Shown here in pieces: positions 11,892-21,824 of a stretch of 64,000 nucleotides of DNA. The DNA comes from Antedon bifida (lineage: Eukaryota > Echinodermata > Crinoidea > Comatulida > Antedonidae). A program made the translations under genes and the position numbers. The notes under the pieces are model-generated. The model searched no databases and was not told the DNA's origin. It was given only the letters and a program-made list of their open reading frames with translations. The first letter of the stretch is position 1. Every line of letters starts with the position of its first letter. The stretch spans positions 11,410,501 to 11,474,500 of the forward strand of contig OY727094.1 of the NCBI GenBank assembly GCA_963402885.1. Direction: 5' to 3'.

Positions 11892-11960
11892 TAAGCTCTG
11901 TCTACACTATCAAACTAAAAAAGTGTGACATGCCCAAATATGGTAGTGATATAAGATTCG
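11892..11960. mobile_element. Half copy of the CTGTCTACACTATCAAAC MITE
   Basis: AAGCTCTGTCTACACTATCAAAC is followed by GTGTGACATGCCCAAATATGG and then ends without the inverted right half. It sits about 30 bp upstream (on minus) of the RING exon acceptor, in the same arrangement as at 13034. Confidence 0.7.
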
Positions 11961-12850
11961 ATAGCATGTAAGTTAATATTAAAATACATATAAAATATAC
12001 ATTGATTTAACGGCCGGCAAACTTATTATACAACTTGTTATAGAAATATAAAGAAGAGCTGTAACTCAACTCGCTATAGGCCATGTCGTTGACTACAACA
12101 ATCCAAGATTAAAGCGCACACGGCGTTCCATACAAATGACGATATTAAACTGGTGGCCGCTTTGGTTGGCGGCCGCTTCGACCATATAGCTAGTAGCTTA
12201 TAATAGTAGGCTAGGCTAGGTTAGTATTATTAGTAGGGTATAACCCAACAAGCCCTAAAATATGCCGGTACTATGTAATAGTTCACAGGAAACAATGTAT
12301 TCAACGTAGCATAATTGATCATCTTATTTATAGATAGTTAGTTGGTGTATAATGTGTCTGTACGTACCTAGGCTAGGCCTATACAATATTTCCGGAGAAC
12401 CTTTTTCTATTCTCACGCCATCCATCCATGGAAATCCCATTTCTGTTGTTGTTATGATCTCAGCATTATAGAGGGCGTACTTTTTAATTAATACACTCGT
12501 CACGTTATAATTAAATACATTATAACATACTGTTCCTATTAAAAATATTCTTCGATTTTAAGGCGTACTTTTATATACGTACTTTTTTGTAAACATTATA
12601 ACACATCTAAAATTAATTAGAGAGATCATGGTGTTCACAATAATAACTGAAGACATTCAACGAAAAACAAGCGTTTACACCATATCAGTCACTAAGAATG
12701 CTATACTGCTCTGAAAACAACCTCCCTTCCTACACAGAGACAAATTCTGAACGAAAAAAAATAAAAAAATAAATAAAAATAAATAGTAAACGAAACACGC
12801 ACATTACAAATAAAATAAATAATTTAAGAATATTTATTTATTTATTTTTT
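11961..12850. other. Intergenic DNA without recognised gene
   Basis: Contains a GC-richer patch near 12150-12185 with GGTGGCCGC/GGCGGCCGC words also found in the 37.1-kb element, TAGGCCTA-type sites near 12376, and A/T homopolymeric tracts at 12755-12850. Confidence 0.45.
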
Positions 12851-12851
12851 A

Positions 12852-13018
12852 TCAACGAACAAAAAAGAAACATACAACCGATTCTCGTACGTCATTACGA
12901 AGTTCAAATAACGAAAACTTTTCCTTTAAAAATCCACAGGAGACACGTTTTACATTTTCTAACTGCAATTCAGTGTCACACTGTGCCACAACACATGTAC
13001 ATACAACAAGTCCTGCAA
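12852..13018 (-). pseudogene. Exon-like fragment related to 18590-18725, unknown family
   Basis: After an acceptor (TTTTTGCAG next to 13013) the minus frame encodes a segment with QCDTELQLENVKRVSCGF and KEKFSLFEL and then runs to a stop at 12852. The plus-strand locus at 18.6 kb encodes the same segment with about 75 percent identity by eye. Both copies have a possible donor (GGTT) at the same point after the ND residues, which supports a real exon boundary. No downstream exon was found here, so I treat it as a fragment. I do not recognise the family. Confidence 0.5.
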
Positions 13019-13033
13019 AAACAATTGAGAAGA

Positions 13034-13202
13034 TGTTAAGCTCTGTCCACACTCTCAAACTAGTTTGACAACAAAAGTGTGACATGCCCAAATATGGTAG
13101 TGATATGCTTAAATATGGTAGTGATATGGCATCATCATGTCCATATATGGCCGCATCACATTTTTTTTCACATAAAGTTTGATAGTGTAGACAGAGCTTT
13201 AG
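13034..13202. mobile_element. Complete CTGTCTACACTATCAAAC MITE
   Basis: About 169 bp with inverted ends AAGCTCTGTCCACACTCTCAAAC and GTTTGATAGTGTAGACAGAGCTT. Internal features are CCCAAATATGGTAGTGATATG (repeated once) and GGCATCATCATGTCCATATATGG. No coding capacity. It is the best-preserved member in the window. Confidence 0.85.
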
Positions 13203-14510
13203 GTCTACCATTAAAAACTTATTATAATCAATCGTTTGTCACATCATAATAATAATAAAAATGTATTCTTTTTACATTAAATCTAAAAAATTGGTGTTAA
13301 CAATAAAATATAAAAAAGTGACACAGACGTTCTCCTACTGTATTTGGATTTATGAAGGTGTGGAGATTGGCAGGCTGTTCAAAGTGGCCATGCAGGGGGA
13401 GTGTTATCTTTTAACAATGTTTTAGTATATCTTTGTAAACTTAATATTTGTCAATAAACAAAAAAAAAAATTGGCATTGATGATTAGTTATGGATGACAA
13501 AATAATTGTTTGGGTTGGGGAGAGGAGGGATATGCAAGTCATAAGAGGCATCAATTGTTGAGCCCTGATCACAAAGCTTTTTGCAGCATTCATATCCAAA
13601 GTCAACTTGTTTGACTGGTTGGCGTAATGATGCGGTAAAGGAGCTAGGGTTTTTTTGTTTTTAGTTACCATCGTCTTACACACAAGGCTTTACTTTCCAT
13701 TTGCCTAGAGGCATGTTTATTTAGATTATGCCGCCGACGTTTATTTTTCTATCGCGCTCATCATTCGTTCTAATACATAATACAGCGCTTCCGAAAAAAT
13801 ATCTTTACACAAATCTAAAAAATTAAAATTTAAAAGTATTCCAACTCTTTACAAGCACGAATAGTAGGCCTACTCTGGAGGATAGGTGAGTCCAAAACAA
13901 CTAATCCCGTCAATTTATATTCAATGTATGCTAAAACCCGCTTCCTCTAAATCAACCATAGCACTCGACCAACAAATGATAATGGATGTAATTGTCAAGA
14001 AAGTTACAACTTAAAACATTTTTGTCGGGAAATTTATAACAAAAAAAAGAAATTTTTAAAAGGAAGTTGTAAAGGCATAGAAACTAATTTTGTCAAAAAT
14101 TGTGTAAGATAAAATTATTTTTGTCGAGAAATTTACAACATAAAAATTTAATTTGTCAAAAAAAAATGTGAAGACGGAGCCGAATGTAATTTTTAATCCT
14201 TAGTATAGCGAGAGATTTTATAAAACAAAAAATAGCGTCTTGATGATAATGATAATAAAATCTTTATTTTAAAACGGAGGTTCGTTCAAAATGTGTTCTT
14301 CCACATAAATAAAACATTTACATTAAATCAAAAAAGGAAGATACAACTACAGTCTACATACAATTTAGAATTTTTTTAAATAGGTCCGAATCGTTTACAA
14401 TTATTTTCATTACTTTGTTGAATCCATTTACGTTCATGATTCGTAAGTTAAAGTTGTTAAAAGCCAATTCGAAATGGGTACTACCATTATCAATCAAATG
14501 CATACATACA
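13203..14510. other. AT-rich intergenic DNA
   Basis: No gene recognised. The open frame at 13441-13683 (minus) is unsupported. Around 14240-14360 a GATAATAAAATCTTTATTTT segment resembles the 3' tail of non-LTR retrotransposons, but no coding remnant adjoins it. Confidence 0.4.
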
Positions 14511-14518
14511 ATGGGATG

Positions 14519-14582
14519 ATAAAACCTATTTTTAAATAGGTTTTATCAAAGTTCGAACAATTAAAATTGTTCGAACTTTGAT
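14519..14582. repeat. Two abutting near-perfect palindromes
   Basis: 14519-14546 reads ATAAAACCTATTT, two bases, AAATAGGTTTTAT. 14545-14582 reads ATCAAAGTTCGAACAATT, two bases, and its exact inverse. Stems are 13 and 18 bp with 2-nt centres. They could be cruciform-forming or the fused ends of inserted elements. Confidence 0.9.
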
Positions 14583-15290
14583 GTACTGCAGCAAAGGTCG
14601 TGATCTTGTTAAGAACATCCAGTATACAGTCTGTAGTATTGGAAACGCAAACAATAACGTTTCACCATGTCATGCATTGTGATAATGAATTCGGAAATAA
14701 AAGTCTTTTCAATTGATTTTTTACCATCAGTAGAAGGGTTAGTAAACCAGGCCAGGCTATAATTTCATACCCCCAGGGCAGGAGTATTCCAGGCCCATAT
14801 GGTGTGTCATATCCCCAGGGTATATTTCATATTTTCTATTATTTTCTGCTATTGTATTATTAATTAGTGAAAGGTCATTCTTTGTTAGGGTAGGGGATTG
14901 TTATTGTTATTTTGGCGGGGTTTTCGTTTTGGCCTGGGTTATATTAATTGTAATTAGTAATGAATTTGTATTTTAAAAATATTAGTGAAGGGTTCTTTGT
15001 TTGAGGATTGCTATTGTTATTTTTTGGCGGTTTGACCATTGCATAGGTCACTTTTGTTTAGTATATCCTAATTTCTTTTGTTCATTGTTATTTTTGTTTG
15101 GTACAAGATTATAGTTTTGTTTTTGGTATTTTAGCGCCTTTTTCCTTTGTTTATTAATTATTACCCAGGTACGAGACAAGTGACGTCGTTGTTTTATTTA
15201 TGTTTTTAGACGTTGTAAGAAAAGGGACTGTTTTTTGTGCTCTTTCCAGCTGCTTCGTCTATTTTAGCGTAGATATCTCTTTACGGTATT
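14583..15290. other. Non-coding flank of the virus-like element
   Basis: T-rich sequence with TTGTTATTTTTGG words repeated loosely between 14880 and 15110. No gene is supported. It may include the eroded flank of the element that begins near 15.3 kb; no matching terminal repeat was found. Confidence 0.35.
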
Positions 15291-15295
15291 TCACT

Positions 15296-16084
15296 ATGTC
15301 TGGTAGCATAGATTTTTCGCAAGATGGTTGTGTTGATACAGTTATAATTATAACTGTATGATGAGGAGACTGTTGTTACAGGTAGCGTTAGCGATATCGG
15401 TGATCGGTACATGCGGACCAATGAGGGTGTACCCGGCGACGTTGATGAAGGAGGTGAGAGGGGTAGTCGGGCTACAAGTTGTTGTATATTTACGTACGTA
15501 TACGAGGTGGAGAGAGAATTTTTATTGAAATTGGAATATTTAACCAGAGAAGTGTTTGTTTCTCAAGTGTTAAACAAGTGTTGGATGTTAAGTAATGCGG
15601 CTTGTTATGGATGCGAATTTGATAGGCCTGGTCAAAAAGATCATGACTTCTGCTGTATGAAATCTCCAGAAGTAGCTACGAGAAGAATCCCTACAATTTT
15701 CGACATTTCAACACCATACCAATTTCCTGGCTCTATATATTGACGGTGAGCAAGTACCGTGGAAACCGTTAAAACCAACGTTCGAAGACGGAGGCAACTA
15801 CATGCTGGCATATCAGAGTCTATTTTCGGGTTCTAACACGTTGTTCCAGGATACCGGAAATCAGATTTCTAGAGACGATTTCCTAAAGGCTATTCGTTGT
15901 TTGCTTTTGACCTGACGCCCGATTTGGCAAACGCCGGACATTTTAATCTAATTCGGCAAGGAAATACGTTTAGAAATTCAGTTTTCTACGGCTTTGACCG
16001 AGACCATCAATATATTAGTTTATTCAGAATTTGATTCAATCATCGAAATTGACAAGTCTCGTAACGTAATTATAGATTTTTAAT
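15296..16084 (+). pseudogene. Capsid-like protein fragment of the virus-like element, frameshifted
   Basis: An ATG at 15296 opens a short frame that breaks at about 15358. A second frame continues to 15743, and further frames follow at about 15742-15910, 15900-16030 and 16005-16084. Together they show four breaks in what was one reading direction. The stretch around 15900-16080 (short motifs FDLTPDL and EIDKSRNV) resembles proteins annotated in invertebrate genomes as F54H12.2-like. From memory these accompany such elements; a capsid role is my inference. Translated pieces keep ordinary composition, so decay is recent. The gene is not functional as read. Confidence 0.55.
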
Positions 16085-16085
16085 T

Positions 16086-16620
16086 ATGAACACGATACAA
16101 CTATTGAGGTAATTAAATCAGATCCGTTGGCTAGTGGATACTTTCGAGGGGTGTACCCGTCTGACTAATTGTTGCCTTTAAGGCATACGGGGTATCAAAA
16201 CGGTTCACATTGGGTAGCTTTCTTTTTTAATAACTTAAACGAAGGTGAATTTTTCGATTCTTTTGGGTCCCCCCCCCCCCAAATTACTATAGTAATCATT
16301 TTGTTAATTGTCTCGATAACTCTGTAGACATTTAACGATAAAGCGTTACAAGCGCCCTTGTCTACGGTATGCGGACAGTATTGTATTTTTTATATTCTTC
16401 ATAAATGTAGAACAGTGGATACGTCCACGATAGTAAATATGTTTGGTAAAGATAAACCATCCAATGATTGGTTCGTCAATGATTTTGTAAAACGTAGATA
16501 CGACGTTAACTTACCCGTATACGATAGTGAATATATTAAAGCACAATTTGTCAAAGCAGGCGCTCGAAAGGTAAGTTTTTCATCCTCATCATCATCATCG
16601 AAGTCATAATCCTCCTCATT
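16086..16620 (+). pseudogene. Adenain-like cysteine protease, broken
   Basis: Short motifs of adenovirus-type maturation proteases are visible in order: SHWVAFFF with the catalytic His (about 16210), FFDSFG with the acidic residue position (about 16255), and CGQYC carrying the nucleophile Cys (about 16368). There is an in-frame stop near 16167, a C12 homopolymer near 16269-16280, another stop near 16333, and a frame change before the CGQYC block, so no active enzyme is encoded. Known role: cleavage of virion precursor proteins during capsid maturation. Confidence 0.7.
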
Positions 16621-17010
16621 CTTTCGTTTAGGTAGTGCGTGAGGGGGTGTACCGCTCGATTTAATTCTTTGTACGTCTCGTAGGATTTCCAATCAAACTT
16701 TCGAGGGTGTTCAATTTCGCCAATACTGTTATAAATTCTCTCCAGCCTATAGGTTCAAATCCTTTCTTTTCTTGTATTATATCTTTTGTCAAATCGATGA
16801 GGGCATACTTTGTAGTATTTCTTTAGATACAGAGTCCGTATAATCTTCTTTAGATTCTGCGCCATTTTCGTTTATTTTAACGTTCCCCGTTTGTTGTACG
16901 TTCAAGTTCATAGGTGATGGGTTATTTACGGGTTTCTCTTTATTTAAATATCGTTGAAGTACTTGATTGTACATGGTAATTTTATCGTAATCGTGCAAGT
17001 CATCCCTTTC
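16575..17010 (-). pseudogene. Minus-strand ORF remnants of the virus-like element, acidic protein
   Basis: Two open pieces read towards lower coordinates: 16998-16789 (containing KPVNNPSPMN) and 16692-16575 (with a basic PKRK and an acidic DFDDDDEDE run encoded by an ATC/ATCATC-type repeat). They are separated by stops around 16700-16790. They may derive from one structural gene lying convergent to the protease. The family is not recognised. Confidence 0.35.
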
Positions 17011-17149
17011 GAGTATACCCTTTCATAGAATTATCTAAACCAGAAGTGATTGTCTCGTGATTTTTCTCGTAACGTTTACTGTACAAAGCCGTATTTGCCA
17101 GTTCTTGAGGTATCAATACCATTTTCTTGGTGTGTTGCATTATTTCAAA

Positions 17150-17475
17150 AGCAAACTACCCAATGTTTGTAGAATCGGTTGTAATATAAGACCGAGGAAG
17201 CCGCCCTTTTGAATAAGTAAACGTTTTCTCTTGAGAGGCGAAAGGGTTTTATTGGTAATATATCGCGCATGTGTTTCTTGTACCAAGCCAACTTCTTCTT
17301 GTGAGCGTTAGATACTTGCACACGACCTTTTAAAACATTCATTGCGCATTCGCACAAAGCCGTCACCAGTTGATCGTCCGCTTTTCCAAGATAGTTTTCT
17401 TTGACGCGGTGAACAGTGGGCTAGGAAACGAATAGTTTCAGCGTTCTTTTTGATACGTTTCGACGTGATGTTAGT
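17150..17475 (-). pseudogene. Small basic core-like (pX-like) protein of the virus-like element, frameshifted
   Basis: The 5' part, about 17475-17390, is separated by a frame change from a longer frame (17366-17265, with ALCECAMNVL). A second frame change near 17260 leads to a basic-plus-glycine-rich hydrophobic end (KRKRLL, QKGGFLG) that stops at about 17151. A basic stretch followed by a short QKGGF-type hydrophobic tail is typical of small core proteins in Polinton and adintovirus elements. At least two frameshifts inactivate it. Confidence 0.55.
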
Positions 17476-17529
17476 AAATAGCTAAATGAATACCGGTACA
17501 GGTTGCGTTTTATATTCTCGGCACGTAAA

Positions 17530-18212
17530 CAAAGTGATTGTTTTTAGAAAATATGTTACTTCTAACTCTCATTTCCTCAGGGGTATTTGCTTTTAGATCG
17601 ATTAAAAGAAAACCGTACAGTACATGGGTAGCGTCTTCAAAAGCCTCCTGTAAAAAAACTTCTTTTACCGGGGTACATTTGTTTAGATAGATTAGCTATT
17701 TGTGATTTATCCAGAGGGTTTTTAAATAGTATTATGTAGTGAGCGTTTAAAGTGATGGTGCGGATTTCTTTAGAACCGTAAAAAAGGTTTTGCATAATGA
17801 ATATAACCGAAATGTTTCTATGATGCGATCCCTTTGTAAACATATTTACTACTCTTTTATCGCGGCTACACTCGGTCATCAAATCATCGATGATTACTAA
17901 ATGGTTTTTTGACGGTTCCATCGTTTCTATCGAATCCATAGGTATCCCCTCTATAAATTGAATGTTGTTAATAGACCCGCTCATTTCGGTGAAAAGGGGT
18001 TGATATTCCCCATAACACCAAGTGATGTCATCGAACGGTTTATCTAAATAATTGCTTTCCAATAATTGCTTCACGAAATATGATTTTCCCGATGAGGTCG
18101 GTCCACTAATCACAGCGGTGAAGGGGGTTACTAGTACACACGTCATCTTCAGTTTTAATGATTCATAGCCTTTGTATATCGGTACGTATAACGAGGGGGT
18201 TCTTTTATCCAC
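17530..18212 (-). pseudogene. FtsK/HerA-type genome-packaging ATPase, one homopolymer frameshift
   Basis: The frame opens at 18212 and is intact for 191 codons. It has a Walker A motif GPTSSGKS at residues 37-44 and a Walker B-like LVIIDDL at about 104-110, followed by the SHHRN...FIMQN sensor region. The frame is lost at about 17647-17655 in a run of A/T. The alternative frame remains open and family-like for about 35 more codons towards 17530. A single indel therefore separates this copy from an intact reading frame. Known role of the family: ATP-driven DNA packaging into capsids. Confidence 0.75.
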
Positions 18213-18425
18213 ATCACCCTATTTAATTAAAAACTGTCAACTAATGAAAGGGAGAGAGGGCCGAGATTATAAACAAATAGGAGTTTAATAATGATAATTA
18301 CGTTAACAAATGATTGTATATCAAAACCTAAAAATCAATTCCAACGTCATTAGCGTCTGTATACTAGTAGAGAGAGAAATGGCAGATTTGGAAAAACTTA
18401 ATATAAATTAACGGGGCTAGTTGTG

Positions 18426-18773
18426 TGGGACTCCCCAATCCTCCATATTACCTACTATTCGCCTTTGTAACAAGGTGGAGAAAAAGTATGGTTTGATTGC
18501 TTTGTGTAAAGACATTACTTCGGAGACGTTGGATAGTGTGTTGAAACAAATGATGATAGACTAAAACATACACGTCGGTAGACTCGTGACAGGAATTTCA
18601 GTGTGCGCACGTGTTGCGATGCAGTGTGATACTGATTTAGAATTAGAAAACGTTAAACGCGTATCCTGCGAATTTGTGAAGGAAAAGTTTTCTCTATTAG
18701 AACTTTGTAATGACAGTGATTTGGTTAGTACATTTCTTTTTGTTATTCTCAATTAAGTATTTTTATGATATCT

Positions 18774-18804
<31 letters not shown>

Positions 18805-18960
18805 TTTATAGGAACTTGGTCTGTGTAGTAAGAAGCTAGGAATTAACAAAGTATGGTACTTGGTCGACTGCCTAGTAGGCATTTTTGTAGTCCTGCTGGA
18901 ACGAACTGTTTGGTGTCATCAGATAAATAAAATATTTAAACAAGGAAGATGAGAGATTAC
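18426..18960 (+). CDS. Unrecognised small spliced gene fragment
   Basis: A plus-strand frame ending at 18564 encodes a 45-residue piece with KVEKKYGLIALCKDI. Downstream, a probable exon at about 18594-18723 carries the QCDTDLELENVKRVSC segment shared with 12852-13018. A GT at 18724, a (TTA)n microsatellite and TTTTTATAG at about 18811 define an intron. The next exon, 18812-18952, stays in phase and encodes ELGLCSKKLGINKVWYLVDC followed by a hydrophobic stretch and stop. It lies just outside the virus-like element. The short helical segments recall death-fold proteins, but I would not assign a family. The start is unknown. Confidence 0.4.
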
Positions 18961-19129
18961 AATAATTATATTGGATACGATAAAATAGAAATACAGTCAA
19001 CACTACGTGTCTTTTGTTGCTGTTGTCGTCGTCATCGTCTACGATAACATTAAGAAACAGACAAGTTTATATATTATAAACAAATACGGTATATTGTATA
19101 AATTTATTTCAAATTTCGCATAAAACAAA

Positions 19130-19580
19130 ATTACGATAAAGAAAACAAAAATAAATTTGCTTCATTTACAAAAACAGAACCGGTAACGACATAAGAATTC
19201 AAAAGGAAAAAATATTTAAATTAAAATTACAAAATATATTTGCTTAATCTACAAAAAGAGAAACGGTATCGACTTTATAAACAAAATTGAGTGCAAGAAA
19301 TTTGATTAAAAACATGTATAAAAATATTTACATTAAAACTAAAAATATATTTTGCTTAAACTACAAAAAAGGAAACGGTAACGACATAAGAATTCAAATG
19401 TAAAAATATTTAAATTAAAATTACAAAATATATTTACTTAATCTACAAAAACAGAAACGGTACCGACTTTATAAACAAAATTGATTGCAAGAAAATTTGA
19501 TTAAAAACAGAAATATTTACATTAAAACTACAAATATATTTTGCTACAAAAACGAATTTATAAAGGAAATTGAGTGCATG
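19130..19580. repeat. Tandem repeat, about 190-bp period
   Basis: About two and a half diverged copies of a unit containing GAAACGGTAACGACATAAG, AATTACAAAATATATTTGC and GACTTTATAAACAAAATTGA. The half-units resemble each other, so an older period of about 95 bp underlies the array. Confidence 0.75.
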
Positions 19581-20435
19581 AAGTTACATAAAAAGTAACA
19601 ATTAATAACAGTAACAATATATATAAAAAAAAGTAAGTTACATTTTAAAAGAAAAAGAGTGATTCACCAAACATAACCGTAAGGAACTGTACGATAATAA
19701 TTCTTTTATCGTACACGATTCGATAGTCTTTAGTCGATGTTTCGTTGACTATCTTACGTGTTTTTGGCTTGCGCGTTATGCGATTCTTCTCAACTTTAAT
19801 CAATTTCAAAAAATTATTCAACAAAAACAATTAAGGCCTATGAAGATGAAGGGTATGGCCAGTCCAGGACCAGCTCTCAGTTCAGGTCCTCCATCTCTAT
19901 TGCCTTTCTCCGCAATGTGGTATCTGTCTTTGTTGTTACCAGTAGATCTCTAACCACTTTATACGTCTCATTGTTCTCAACGAGAACCTCTAGTACTTAT
20001 GGCTACGGTAACTTTTGCTGAATCCATCTAATACAACAATACAATAACAATAATTAAAGAAGAAGGGGTGGGGGCACTACAATAAAAAAACGAAAAATAC
20101 TAAGAATAAAAAATAAAAGCAACTCACAGTAGTGAATGACAGAGAAAAGAAAAAAAACTTCAAACTCCGAGTTGGAAACGAAAACGGTTAAAAACTAAAT
20201 AAAGCCTACACCAGGATAACAACAACTGTACTTATATAACAGGAAAAATACATGAGCGCCGAAAAACCAGAATAATTATAGTTTTTATAGATCAATGCAC
20301 TGGGAAATGCCGAAACAGAGAATGTATAGGCGTACAGATACCAACTATCAATTATTTTGAGATAATAATTTTATAAGATTTATAAAACAATCTTTCGACT
20401 GTTAAAAGGGGTCGAAGTACGCAAATTTACCTCCT
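19581..20435. other. AT-rich DNA with an unsupported minus ORF
   Basis: The minus frame 19830-19645 encodes a basic 61-residue piece (KNRITRKPKTRK) without recognisable relatives. The rest, including 19990-20200, is A-rich and featureless to me. Confidence 0.35.
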
Positions 20436-20473
20436 CTGTTAGAATGTTAATTTCGTTGCTATCGATAAATACA

Positions 20474-20900
20474 TCATCCTCCAATTGTTGTTTGCTTATC
20501 ATCTGCCAGGTGCATATGATAGTCGAATTTTATTTTTTGTCTCATCATACTGTACATTATTTCTTCTTCTTTCCGAATTATACGTGGATAATGTTCATAA
20601 CGATCCAAATCTTCTTCTGAACGGACTGAAGTATCGGCTTCATCTTCCATCGTTAGTTCTATCTCTTCAGAATCCATCATTTATTCTATCGGAACGTTTT
20701 CTTATTCTGAATGGATTGAAAAATCGGCTTCTCTCTAGTTCCTCTTCAAAATTGAAACTAATCATTTCTAATAGTTCATCTTCTTCATCATTGTTAAGTC
20801 AATAATTTCGATTGCAGTTACTTCTTTATCCATGGTTAAGTCGATAATTTCAATAACTTCATTGACGAAATTCAGTGATTTTTTGGCAAAAGAGAATAAA
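20474..20900 (-). pseudogene. Broken acidic ORF with SUMO-interaction-like EIIDLT motifs
   Basis: Reading minus from about 20900, one frame encodes two EIIDLT motifs 16 residues apart. Immediately after the second, a one-base shift is needed to continue into an acidic run (NDEEDELLE) and a basic FRIRKRSDRIN tail. A further frame from 20680 to 20474 begins MMDSEEIELTMEDEAD. A hydrophobic core plus acidic flank is the textbook SUMO-interacting motif; function here is inference. Present frames are interrupted, so I call a pseudogene or multi-exon remnant. Confidence 0.4.
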
Positions 20901-20937
20901 TGTATGTCAGGCTACAGCGTTGTAGAATGGATACATG

Positions 20938-21480
20938 TTACAACATATCGTCTATGGGTTGATATAAAGTTTGCGGTACACCACGTATATTAGTTCTGAA
21001 AAGAACTGTTGAGTTTCTCGACGGTTCGATGTTTTGATCGTCCCCAGGAGTGAGAATGCACAATGTCAGGGAAACTTGGAATATAAGTGGAAAGGGTGGA
21101 ACTGGTGTGAAAGCCAGAAACAATAGTTCACACAGTAGCATTGTATCAAAGCTGGGTGTAGACTGGCCAAACAAAGACCATGTGTCTAGACAGGATTGTG
21201 AAATGTAAACTGGCCAGAATCTATGGCATGGTTTACTTTCGATGAAGATTCTTGTTGAATAAAGATAGCCAAAATCTTGATGAACAGTGTTTTGTTTGTA
21301 GATTTTAATAGCTTCTGGAATGTTAAGAAGGAACGGTTTCATTTGACCATCTGGTTCTGTTTGATAGTATTCTTTGATACATACGTACATATTATCATCA
21401 CCCCAACGTTAAGCAATCTTAGTGATATGTCGGAATATTTCTATCAAGACACCTTTAACAACTTTATTTTTAATTAATCA
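20938..21480 (-). pseudogene. PC4-like segment and trailing ORF
   Basis: The frame from 21390 down to 20938 is open for 150 codons. Its first 45 residues (MYVCIKEYYQ, then DGQMKP and a LNIPEA segment) resemble the ssDNA-binding domain of transcription coactivator PC4/SUB1. The same frame continues upstream with a single stop before RWGDDN, consistent with an interrupted longer domain. The rest of the ORF (cysteine- and proline-rich) is unlike PC4 and may be chance. It lies on the same strand as the EIIDLT fragment, and both may be accessory debris of the virus-like element. Confidence 0.35.
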
Positions 21481-21824
21481 AATACTCATGCACGTACATT
21501 AACCCCTTTTATAATTACCGACACTACATGATGTCATGTAACTAATTCAAATGATATAATACCTAAAATTAAAAATACCTATTGTTATACCCTTTGTTTA
21601 CTAATAAACTAATGTTACCTCTCCTCAAACGCCCTCTACGGGGACTAGACCTGCACCTAGGCCTATTACCTGCAGTAAGAGTAAAATTACAATCTCATTT
21701 ATCACTATTGGTAAATAAATGCAAAACAGAATATTTAAACTCAAACACTTAGCCTTTACTTATAGGATAATATAAGATATTGTTTTGTGTTTTTTTTTTG
21801 TTATCTTTGCGTGTAGGCTACACG

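Larger units (their letters stand above)
15290..18230. mobile_element. Decayed Polinton/Maverick-type (adintovirus-like) element remnant
   Basis: A 3-kb cluster combines an adenain-like cysteine protease, a packaging ATPase, a small basic core-like protein and a capsid-like fragment. That set is, by family knowledge, the structural module of Polinton/Maverick elements and adintoviruses. Left genes are on plus and right genes on minus. All are disrupted by frameshifts or stops. No DNA polymerase B, integrase or terminal inverted repeats were found in the window, so this is a partial copy. It contains almost no GGCCTA words, unlike the flanking host DNA. Confidence 0.75.

Noticed and set aside
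16358..16609. Independent small gene starting near 16358
   Set aside because: It is the C-terminal part of the broken protease; the apparent start is internal.
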